From Nematopogon swammerdamellus (taxonomy: Eukaryota; Arthropoda; Insecta; Lepidoptera; Adelidae), in NCBI GenBank assembly GCA_946902875.1, contig OX336342.1, positions 13,447,523 to 13,511,522 on the forward strand: 64,000 bases of DNA. The letters are read 5' to 3'. Of the stretch, positions 1-12,000 are shown piece by piece (position 1 is the stretch's first letter; each line of letters opens with the position of its first letter). Under the pieces are notes generated by a model that had not been told where the DNA came from, ran no database searches, and saw only the letters and a program-made list of their open reading frames with translations. The position numbers and the translations under genes are program-made.

Positions 1-584
1 TCGGAAATAAACCTTTATTAGAAAATCTTTCAATTCAAAATCTCAGAATTTTGAGTGAGAACTATAATATTTTTTGCAATCATTCAAATGATATTTTAAA
101 TGTAAAAAAATATTTATGGAGTACTCTTTCAAAAAAGCATTTCATGGGAAAAAAAAATTTTTTTTTCTACTTTATGAAATAGGGCTTTAGCCGCCTGTCG
201 ACTATGCCAGCCAACTATTAAACAACCTCTAGCCTCTGAGGGCTAGAGATGATTGGAAAAATGTAGTGAGTATTTTGCATTTTTCCGTTAGGGGATCACC
301 TAACGCCCTGTTGATAGCAAAAAACAAATGTAATGGGTCCGTCTTGAATTCTTTGATAAGAGCATTTCTTAAATTAGTAAATTTGAAACACTCTCTCCAG
401 TCTCGCAGTAGAAACCTTTTAGAAACCAATCGCTATCGGCGCACACACACTAGAGTCGATGTGTCTTGCTACGACATTACGTCTGCCTTCTCATCTCGTA
501 AGAGTCACAGGCGTGTGCGGGCGGACACACAGCCAACATGTGTAAAACAACACAATAAGTGTAAAAACTCATACTTAGCATGGA
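1..584. other. Intron or upstream sequence, no gene seen
   Basis: AT-rich at the start, more mixed toward 584, with no exon-like reading frame and only short shadow ORFs. It is probably myosin VI intron, because exon 709-873 opens with a split codon. Confidence 0.6.
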
Positions 585-700
585 ATATGACATGATTGGC
601 TACTTCGACTAGTACTCCCGTGATGTCAGTTCCTTGTTCCTGTCAGGTGCCATGTCAGTGGTTCCCTTCGACCGTGTCGTTACCGTTATTGGTGATGTTC
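585..700 (-). repeat. Decayed copy of the tRNA/5S-type SINE (3' part)
   Basis: On the minus strand this matches the 3' half of the SINE seen complete at 23567-23935 and 32299-32678: a degraded 'gtgatgtcag' block, the stretch ggtgccatgtcagtg and a diverged cgaccgtgtcg. It ends within about 10 bases of the splice acceptor at 708. Confidence 0.6.
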
Positions 701-708
701 CGTTTCAG

Positions 709-873
709 CTGACAAGTCGTTCCGCGACATGAAATCACTGAAACAGTCGCAGTCCATCATCGTGTCTGGCGAGTCCGGTGCGGGCAAGACAGAGTCTACC
801 AAGTACATTCTCAAGTACCTGTGCGATATCTGGGCGAAGGGCGCTGGGCCTGTCGAGCAGAAGATCCTGGACG
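709..873 (+). CDS. jar: Myosin VI exon 1 of window (P-loop)
   Basis: Follows CGTTTCAG and starts with CT, which completes a codon from the upstream exon. It encodes [14 protein letters not shown], then the ATP-binding P-loop GESGAGKT, and ends with one base of the next codon before GTCAGT. Confidence 0.93.
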
Positions 874-3800
874 GTCAGTTTCTATGTTACCTACATTAGA
901 TATTATCTACCCGACATTATAGAACTTACAAACGCTACGTATACCATACATTAATAAAATATTCCTACTGAAATTACTGTTCAAGACAGTTTTAATGTGG
1001 AATATTTCAACTTTAATAATATATAACTTACTTTTAATTCATATAAATAAACACAAAGCTAGGCCGAAGGTAAAGTGGGTAAAGATATTTCGAGATAAGC
1101 CGCAGACACAATTTAATAAAGCGGCACAGATTTATTTTCAATTGTAGATTAGATAAACCTGTTCTCTGATTATATTGTATGAAATTGTTTTAATACAAAT
1201 GCAATTTTCTATCTGTGTCCTTCATAGATACTTCAATTAACCTAATTACGTACACTTGACTCGCAACCGAACACCATAAAAAATGTTGAGAAACTTTTTC
1301 TTATTCAACTACAAATTCCCAATAAACCGACAGAAAGTGTCTTATCCAATACATAATCCATGTTTGAAGCAATTGCCACCAAGGTAAACAAGGACACAAA
1401 TATCCATCGACGGTGTATCCATTGATCGCAGCCAACCCGATCCTGGAAGCATTCGGCAATGCAAAAACGACGCGCAACAACAACAGCTCTCGCTTCGGCA
1501 AGTTCATGGAGGTCCACTTCAGCAGCAAGTGGCAAGTCGTCGGTGGCCATATATCTCACTACCTGCTGGAGAAGTCACGCATATGCACGCAGGGTCCAGA
1601 GGAGAGGAACTACCATGTGTTCTATCTGCTCTGCGCCGGCGCGCCGCCTGAACTGAGGAAGACGCTCAAGATCACCAAGCCGGATGACTTTTACGTTAGT
1701 ACCTGCATAGTCGTCCGCTTCTCAAACTAATTGTTCAGATATACTGGTAGAGTAGTCACCGCTGTTCACTGAACAAGCACACACTTAGGGTGTCCCCATA
1801 GCCATAATACAAAGGTGCTTCGCCTTCCGTCTACCTATAAGGGTGAGTGCAGCCACTTTAACATCGTTCATGCAAGACATAAGCGAAAAATCGCCTCGTA
1901 TCTTGATGCCTATTAACGATGCCGTTCAGGGACCTAGTAAGTGTGACAAGGCTGCTTGTATGAAACCCGGTCCAATACAAAACTAAAACTTTATAATCAC
2001 ACATCAAATAATAATCTCATTAAACCTTTGCAGTATTTGAAGCACGGCTGTACCCAGTACTTCACGACGCCCGCATCGGAAAAGAAGATCCAGGCGACCC
2101 AGAAGAGCCAGCAGCAGGCGGCCAAGGGTGGCCTGCGTGACCCCATACTCGATGACGTGGAGGACTTTGAACGTCTGCACCAAGTATGCTGGATTTGTTA
2201 TCTCTATGTTAAGCTCTAGACAAAAAATAAACCATAATACATTCTGGTAAGTATGACAAGGATGTAAAACAAAATTACCCTCGTAAAATCAATTCTCAAT
2301 GACCCCCTTGCCGAAGCTAAGATGGGTGCGGAATCGTATCAGTTCCCCCCTGCTAGGGTTGTAATACCATCAGAATAGCCTTTTCGGAAGCCTGACCAAA
2401 GGGAGTCGATGGGATCGCTCATGTGGTGTTAAAAGTCATTGATTAATTGCCGCAATGCGTTGCCAAAGTTCAAGATTCAGGTGGTGTGGTCATGATATGA
2501 CCTATTATTGTAAGAAGTCGATTAAATAAAAATAATGGAACCATTGCAGACACCACAAATCCTAAAATTGCAACATGAATACGCTTGCAGGCGCTGTCGC
2601 GTGTGGGGCTGAGCGAGGCGGAGAAGACGGGCGTGTACTCTATCGTGGCGGCCGTGCTGCACCTTGGCAACATACAGTTTGAGGAGGAGGGCGGTGACAC
2701 ACGCGGCGGATGCAAGGTGCCGTCTTCTTCATAATACTTGCATGCATAATAAATTTTCTTTGCGAAAATAATCATGCAAGAGCGTCAATCAGCATCAATG
2801 AGAACACCTTGTCAACCTCAAGCTTTGTTATTTTTGTCTCATCCTCACTAGCAAAAAATAGTACCATGCCATGTATGTTACCCACATTGGATTATGGAGT
2901 TAGAGGAAGGTGTGGAACTAAGCTTGTGATGGCTTCACCGAACATATTATCGGGGCCCATCGGCAGTAGAGGAGGGTGTTAATCGAGGTCGGGACTAGCG
3001 AGTGGCTACTCTAAATTTCCCACGCATGCTTCACGTTTCGGCTCGCATCAAGCCCTCGTCAGCTAGTCTGCGTTGACTAGGACCCGGGGAAACACCAGTC
3101 CCGCTCTCGACCTCCCTCTCTCTACCTATCCATATTCTGTGGGATGCTTCCAGTGACGTTTTCGAAGCTCTCTCCATGTATGAGCTTAGCGTCGATCTTG
3201 GCAGCCCTAGATTCTTGAAAAGACTGTAGAGCGACTTCGCTGGTAGTCCTCTTGCTCCGACTTCCACGGCGAAGAGATCAGTCTTGAATCCGTTTCTCAC
3301 AATCCAGTCTACTAAGTTGCAGTACTTGTTAAGTTTGATGTTGTGGTCCTTCGGTATGTGGCTTTCCCATGGAACTTACCTATGTAACGTAGTAATTAGA
3401 AAAGAATGGAGAGTTTGTTGTTGATTGTAGCGATATGGAGGATAGCAAGATGGATTGTGTTAGGACTACTGTATGTGCGAGTGTGTAGGTGGGGAGCGCG
3501 AGCGAGGCGTCGCTGGGCACGGCGGCGGCGCTGCTGGGCGTGGACACGGCGGAGCTGCGCATGGCGCTCGTGTCTAGACTCATGCAGAGCTCCCGCGGAG
3601 GACTCAAGGGCACCGCCATTATGTGAGTATCACTATAATTATACCCTCGTGTTAGGGGCCATCCATAAAGTACGTCGGCTGTTTTTGACCCCCGATTTTG
3701 AACCCCCCCTCCCCCATGTCCGCCACTGTCCGTTTTCGAAGACCCCCCCCCCCCCCCCCCCCCCCCCCTCCTTTGGATGTCCGTTTCTGCTATGTTACCC

Positions 3801-6021
3801 CAAAATTTGCCAAAATGGGTGTTTTTTTGCATGTGTAGAGCTGATATAAAATAAAAAACGCGTATATAGTTACTTTAGTCACTTCTATTATAAATTTTTT
3901 GAACAGGTGGGAACGGTATTTATTACTATTCGCGAGTCAAAAAAAATTGGGCGTCCATACCGCGCGGGCCCCCCTCCCACGTCTGCTTGTGTCCGTTTTG
4001 GGGTACCCCCCTCCCCCTTGGACCCGGACATACTTTATGGATGGCCCCTTACCGTAAGAGCGAAAAATCAAAGAAAGGTTAAGTTTATGTTAAGGCACTA
4101 AAGGCCGGTTTACATTATCTTAAGGCCGGTTTACATTATCTTAGTGTTTAGGAGAGTGCTTTAGTTCAACTAGAGAGGCAACTTGTGCACTCTCCTAAAG
4201 TTCTCACTAAATTCTCAGTTTACACACAGATAAGTAACGAGGATAGTGACGCGCCGGGGTGTCACTGGAAACAAAAATAAAAACCAATCCTATTTTGATT
4301 CTAATTGAAAGGCAAGTGGAACCGTACTAAAGCAAGTAGCGTTTACACGTTTCTACTAAAGTACTCTCCTAAAGCACTCTCCTAAATACTAAGATAATGT
4401 AAACCGGCCTTAAGCTAGCGCGAGCCAAAGAATTAAAACAAAATTGTATTTTTCATATAGTACATACCTATTTAAATAGAATTAATAGTTGTGATTATCT
4501 TCAATCTCAATCTTCAAACTCATTATGGATGTGGCAGCTTTGACAATCTGGATATTGTTTCAGGGTGCCACTGAAGGTGTACGAAGCGGTCAACGCTCGG
4601 GATGCGCTGGCCAAGGCCGTGTACAGTCGGCTGTTCGACCAGATCGTACTCTACATCAACAGCAGCATTCCCTTCCAGGCCTCCAGCTATTACATCGGAG
4701 TGCTGGATATTGCGGGCTTCGGTCAGTGTTAAGTAGACAGTCCGACGCTCATTGGGGATTACGTTAACCTCATTGAGTGAAATTTTCCTGGTGTTTCCTA
4801 TGATAAATTTTTTTGTTATGACTATGACAAATAGAATTGGATCGGGCAATCGCTGACTCTACGAGACCAGTAATTGCTCCATTGTATGAATGTACTACGG
4901 GGCTGGTATAGCAATGTTTGTTCTAGCCCTAAAAATTAATTGAATAAAAAAAATTTTATTGCTACAAATAAAAACAAGCCATCATACTGGGGAGGAAAAT
5001 GATTTTTCTTTCTAAATATGGTCATGACTATAATATAGGACTTCTTAGATGTTTATCTATATAGAGGATAAACAAAACTCTGTCCAAATGTAAGATTCCC
5101 GCTCACGGGCCGCCGCTGGTTGCAGAATACTTCCCGATCAACAGCTTCGAGCAGTTCTGCATCAACTACTGCAACGAGAAGCTGCAGCAGTTCTTCAACG
5201 AGCGCATTCTCAAGAACGAGCAGGAGCTCTACAAGAGGGAGGGGCTTAACGTTCCTGAGATCAGATTCGTAGACAATCAGGACTGCATCGGTGAGTCATT
5301 TACATTTACTTTTATAACTTGGTCACAGTATCAACGGTATCAAGATAGGTATGCGACGTGTGGCAGCAGGGTAGGGCTTCTTAAACTTTTCTACTTAAAA
5401 TAACCCTTAGGGTAAACCTTGGTTTTGAACTCCTAATGTCGTGTATGACGGGCTAGCGTCTTACCACTACCTACGCTATCTTCCACTAAATACTTATAAT
5501 TGTTTCCTAACATAACAATACATATAATTCCAGATATAATTGAGAGCAAGAACCATGGAATCTTCCACCTGCTGGACGAAGAGTCAAAACTGCCCAAACC
5601 TGAGTTTGGACATTTCACCCACGCCGTCCATAAGGAGCTCGGAGGCACCCAGTCGAGGTTAGTTTGGAACATTACAAGCTATGAATTTACTTTTTTCCAC
5701 CTTAAACTGAATAGTCAATCTACGCTTCCGTCTACATTTTACCTTGTGCATCATACCTGCTTTATATTTGCATTGCAAATATTATATTAGCAGCAGGATT
5801 ATGAGCATAACGCCTTTTACACTCTTCAAACTGAAAATTTTCCGAGCCAACCAAGCCATAGATCAAGACATGTCAAATTAAGAAAAACATTTATTTATGT
5901 GGCACAAAATAGTATAACCCTATTTTTATAACTGTGCACTTCGAGCTGTCAAAGTCGTTAGGTTGGCAGGACTGAATTACTTCCTCACCTCTCCGCCGAC
6001 GCCTATCAGTACACGCCCTTG

Positions 6022-6060
<39 letters not shown>

Positions 6061-9000
6061 GATAGGTGGTCGGCGGAGAGGTGAGGAAGTAAACGGGGGT
6101 GAATTCAGTCCTGCTAACCTAACGACTTTGACAGCTCGAAGTGCACAGTTATAAAAATTGGGTTACTTATAGGCACAAATTAGGTATGATTTATTACCAC
6201 ACGCACTGGGCAGGGTTTGCATCCCTATACGCTGGACTTACCGCGGATGCGTACTAATCGATTCTGCAGATCTTTCCTCTACAGAACCGGTAAACTCTAG
6301 AACGCTCTCCCTGCTCATATATTTCCCCCCAAGTACAGTCTCGGGTCCTTCAAGAGGGGCGTGAATGGGCACCTGTCAGGCCGGCATGGCATTCGCGACC
6401 CCCGCATACAGCCGAATGTCCATGGGCGTCGTTAGACACCTTATGGGTGGCACGGCGCCATATGTCGCACTTTCAATAAAAAAAATGCCACAAATTGCAG
6501 GTTGCAACTGCCTCGTGCGTCTCGTCTCAAGGCGCACCGCACACTGAGAGAAGACGAAGGCTTCCTTCTCAGGCATTTTGCTGGAGCTGTCTGCTACCAT
6601 ACTGTAAGCATATTTTAATATTTCTCGTCACACTGTTTGTGTTGCCTTTGGTATGCATTGGTCATGTTTTCGTTGTGTTTTATTGTATAGGTTTTGCACT
6701 GCTTAAATTATATACCTAGTCTTGATTGGAGAATCAACATAAGTCTGCTTCACCGTTCGGAACCGGTGTAAAACTGTAGGTCCCTTCCCTTGCCCCTTAC
6801 TAGGTGGTAGGCTCAAATTGTAGCCGACTGGGTTGGTACCACCGTACTGGATGTAAGATGGCCGCATAGCAACCTTGGTTGTGTTCTCCTCTAGTCCAGT
6901 ATAGCCAGCAATCCAGGGAAGTCTCCGGTATGGCACCTACCTTCTCGGTGGTGATATTGGCTGGTCGGAGCATGCGCTTCGGCCCGTCCAACTCAGCCAC
7001 CCACACCGGATTACATAAAAAAATAAAAAAAAAAGTACACCAATCCATCCATCATAGTATGCAGCAATAGATATACATGTCATGTCATGCTGTCATATAA
7101 TGATGAAAATATTTCCATCCTTTGCATTACTGATGTGATACTGATCACTCCACTTCCTACCAGTCCAGCATTCATATTTCAAAATAACAATATGGCAACT
7201 TGTATTAATTGTTGCGCAGAACAAGTTCATAGAGAAGAACAACGACGCGCTGCACGCGTCGCTGGAGTTCCTGGTGCAGGAGTCGGGCAACCGGCTGGTG
7301 CAGCAGCTCTTCCACACCGCCAGCGACAACAACAACGCGCGCGGCAAGCTCAACTTCATCTCCGTCGGCGCCAAGTTCCAGGCGCAGCTCGCCCTCCTCA
7401 TGGACAAACTCAAGCAGAATGTCAGTTGTTGTTGTTGTTATTGTTTTCGCCATAAATAGGCAGGCAAAGATCATTGCACAAACACATTTTGATTGTGTTT
7501 ATTTTTTTATTCATCAATGTGAACAAGTAAAGGGTTTGATCTCGTACAATCTTACACTTCTTTGAGAACATTTTAAGTCACAAATCCGAAGCAGTGTCCA
7601 TCTGAATGCAAGACAAAATCGGTGAAAGGCATAGACTGGTAAATAAATATAAATAGTTGTTAATAACAGCATAGTTGATAAACTTATGGTAACATGGAAA
7701 ACCATAGGTTTGGTGTAGAAACAATAGGTAGGTACAAAATACAATACTTAATGCTTTCGCCTTGGCAACTGGACCGTTGCACTAGCTTTTGTTTCCCATT
7801 TTGGTGTACCCTCTACTTTCCCCCGAACTATTGTGCACAAGTGAAGCAGACTCAATATTTTGTTACTGTAAGTTGAAAATAATAACGAATGGTTTTGTTT
7901 TCCTAGGGGACAAATTTCATCCGCTGTATCAAGCCAAACTCGCGCATGATCAGCACGGCCATCGAGGGTTCGCTGGTGCTGACACAGCTGCAGTGCAGCG
8001 GAACCATCGCTGTGCTGGAGTTGATGGCGCACGGCTACCCCTCGCGCGCGCCTTTCAACGACTTGCACCAGATGTACAAGTCCTTCCTGCCTCCCAAGCT
8101 GCACACCCTGTCGCCGAGGACATTCTGTGAGGTCTGTTTGACTTTGTGAAGTTGTACCTACAGAAGTGTACTAACACTTTCATCACCATCACTAATTAGA
8201 GGCAGACCGGACCCGTATTTTTCTGGTTCGGCCGAACCCGAACCTGCACTGAACTTTCTTTAAGATGTTCGGCCGACGCCGTAGCCCAACCCGAACTTTT
8301 CTAAATTTCTTTTAAAGGTCCCCAAATGTTGTTAAATGTGTTTGTATTAGGAATTAGGACACTCGTTTATTGTGTGCTGGTTATTATTGAGTGATGAACA
8401 ACTGTCTTTGTTTTTTTTTTTTCAGTGTTATAAAGATTCCTACACAGAAGTGAAGTTTCAGGTTATGTTAGGTTAGGAGAGGTTCACACAACACATTATA
8501 CCGATTGAACTGTTGTATTGCTTGGTATTGTTTGATTTTTTAAACGGTTTTTTAAAACTAATGTTAAAACTTACTAGCATGGAGAATAACTAGCAGCGTA
8601 ATTTAAATAACAGGAATATATTTACAAAATTCTTATTGCTTATTAGGTACATAGAAATTGCTTGTTTGGGTGATGTGATGTGGTTAGGAAGGAAGGCTCT
8701 CCATCCGTGGAGAAAAACACATAATATTTGAATCCCGTATTTCTGAAACCAGACCAAACTTTTGGGAAATTAAATAAAACTTTCTCTTGAAAAAAGGAAC
8801 CTTTTTATTAATATAAGTACTAGATTGCAAAGTAATATACATGAGGCAGTTTTGTCAATAAAAAAAAAAGGAAAATATTATAGTGTACTAATACATAATA
8901 CATAAATTTACATAGTTCGGTTCGGCCTTAGGCCGAACACTATCTTAAGTTCGGCCGTAGCCGAACTCCATTTTTGGGGCCGCATCACTAGGTAATAGAT

Positions 9001-12000
9001 AAATCTGTGAGCAAAAATTATCCCTGAAACTATTCTGAAAGTGCAGTTTTGTTTACTCACTAGACATATTTATGTGCACTGAATAAATGTTGCTCTGCAG
9101 GCGGTGCTACACAGCTTCCATCTATCGGACAAGGACTACAAGTTCGGAATCACTCGCGTGTTCTTCCGTCCGGGCAAGTACTCGGAGTTCGACACCATCA
9201 TGAAGTCGGACCCGGAGAACCTCAAGGCCATCGTGGACGCGGTGCTGGCCTGGCTCGTCAAGTCGCGCTGGAGGAAGTCCATCTTCGCCGCTCTCTCCAT
9301 CATCAAGTGTGAGTTACCAACGCATCCTGTTCCTATACAACAATTACAATTAACAAATAATTTAGGGAATTCGTTGAAAATGATTAGCTTTAACTTTCTA
9401 TGAGAAAAAAAAAAGGAAGGTGTGGTACTAAGCTTGCGATGGCTTCACCGAACATATCCGGGCCCATCGGCAGTAGAGGAGGGTGTTAATCGGTCGGGAC
9501 TAGCGAGTGGCCGCTCTAAATTTCCCGCGCATGCTTCACGTTTCGGCTCGCATCAAGCCCTCGTCAGCTAGTCTGCGTTGACTAGGACGCGGGGAAACAC
9601 CAGTCCCGCTCTCGACCTCCCTCTGTAGGATGCTTCCAGTGACATTTGATAATGTGTGAACATTTGTTTGATAATTTTACGAACTACGTTACAAGGTTAC
9701 CTCTTCGATTTCCTGTTTTATTCGTGCGGACTACTTTAGATGATCAATATAACAATGAATGACTGCAATGAACGGAGCCTTGGCAGTAGTTAGGTGTTCT
9801 AAAGAACATATCAGTTGTCTTCCAAATTTCGTAGGTATATTTTTCTGCGTGATAATGTGCTACAAAGACACATTTCCACAATAACGCATACTTATTTCAG
9901 TGAAGAACAAGATCCTCTACCGCCGCGAGTGTCTCATGATGATTCAGAAGACTGTGCGAGGATACTTGGTTCGGAAGAAGCATCGGCCGCGGTACAAGGG
10001 GCTCGCTAAGATCAGGGCGCTTGAGGACAACCTGAAGCAGATGGAACAGGTCACCGGCCAGCTCAAGAGTGAGAAGAACAACGCACAGAAGAATATTGAG
10101 AATCTGCGCAGTTCCATTCGTGGCGCCTGTGCTACCATCAAGGTCAGCAGAGTTGTATATACCTTTCTAATACAAAGTTGGGATTAAAATGGATGAAACG
10201 TCTGTCTAAAGGGCTATGTAAATAGTTCGTGTTGTCCATCCAGTTCATTGTAGCCGGCACGACCAAAGGGAAGTACTGACATGGCACCTAGTTCACCAAG
10301 GTGTTACATCTGACACATCTGACATCACGGATGTTGTAAGTAAGGTAGCCAACTGTGTCAGTTTCCATAAAAAAAAACCAAGAACCAGTGATATGAACTA
10401 ATATGGTGTGAACTACATAGATGTCGGAGCAATGAGGTGATTGTATCCCACATTATTATTTTACGGCTACGAAGTTAGCAGGGTTGCCAACAGAACAAGC
10501 ACTTTTATCCCCGCTTGGATACTGTAATCATCAGTGTTATGTATTTATTTCTAATTTGACTTTTTACAGAAAGACTACAACATCACCCCAGCTGCTATCG
10601 ACCAGCTTTACAGCAAGCTCACCAAAGATGTGGAGGCACAAATGTCTTCCCTGCGGAAGGCAATGGTCGACCAAAAGAACAGGTAAACTTATTTTGTCAA
10701 CTGTAAACCATGTTGGAGTTAGTGAACATTTGCCCTCCGTTCATATTGAATTCTTATAATGAAACAGTGACGTGTGACGCTTATATAATTAGGCACCGTT
10801 CTGTTCTACAGTACCGCAGTAGAGATGTTTTCGTTTACCAGGTATGAACCGAAACGCAAAAATAATACTACACTATTCGTCACAACATTTTCGTCGTTCT
10901 ATCTGACTTCCTACGCCTGCCTTAAACATAACATAAAACGACTACGTAAGTACTATGTAAGTACTAGAGCGTTTTCATTTTACGAAGGCACGAGGGGTAT
11001 GAGGTAGGAAGTGGTGTGAGGCCGCGCGGAGTTCAGTAGGGAACGACTCGGTTCGACGGAGCGACACGCGGAGACGTGTAGAACGCGTGTACCGACCGGG
11101 CACCGAGTTCATTCTCTACTGAGCTCCGCGCGGTCGCCTCTCGCACTACTTCCTAAGTTCCTACCTCGTACACCTCGTGTCTTCGTAAAATGAAAACACT
11201 CTACTAATTGTATAATTTGAGTTTTGACAGAATGTACTAGAATGTGAACACAGAGCTGAGGATGTGTGTGTGTGTGCGTGCAGAGAGGAGCAGGAGCGGC
11301 TGCGCAAGCTGGAGGCGGAGATGCGCGCGGCGGAGGAGGTGAAGCGCCGCGAGCTCGAGCAGCGCCGCCAGGAGGAGGAGAACCGCCGGCTGTACGTACA
11401 CCTACACCCGGTCACATTTAAGGGGGTGATCCATTGGCGTTCTAAACCGTTAGCTCGCCAGCGACTCGGCTAAAGGTGTAAACCGCCAATGGATCACCTA
11501 AAAACCGCGGTTTTAAAGTACCACGGTTTAGACCGTTGGCTCTTCAGTCATGCTCGAAATCCTTGCGGTGTAAAAAACCGCCAGTGGATCAGCCGAGCCT
11601 ACGGGGAAACAGTTTTTTCGCACTGCGGGAGTGAGCGCGCGTGCTCTAGGCTGGGGATAAAATGGATTTCGCGAGTTGGTGCTACAAGCCAACAGTTGAG
11701 CTCGCTAATGGATCACTAATGCGAACGACGACCCTACGAGCCAACAGTTTACACCGTTAGCTCGAAGGGTCGCCAATGGATCACCCCCTTTACATATGTG
11801 CCAACTGCCGGTGACAGCTCACATTTACGGACAAAGTAGCAGAGTTTCAGCAACCTACGGAAGTTATTGGAGCGTGCAGTCATTTTCATATTGATAAATA
11901 CACCTTGTGTGAAAAAAAAATGCTGCATTACGACTTTTTGATACGATATCAGGCCTAACGCACTCTATGTACTGGCGCGCGCTAACTACCTACCGCCCGA

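Noticed and set aside
266..595. 109-residue ORF upstream of the first myosin exon
   Set aside because: No myosin N-terminal motif and no splice fit to the split codon at 709; overlapping antisense ORF of similar quality.
3380..3849. 147-150-residue ORFs on both strands
   Set aside because: They read through exon 5 and the MITE poly-C tract; no coherent protein.
6023..6058. (TG)n as a stand-alone microsatellite feature
   Set aside because: It is the loop of the foldback element, so it is reported there.
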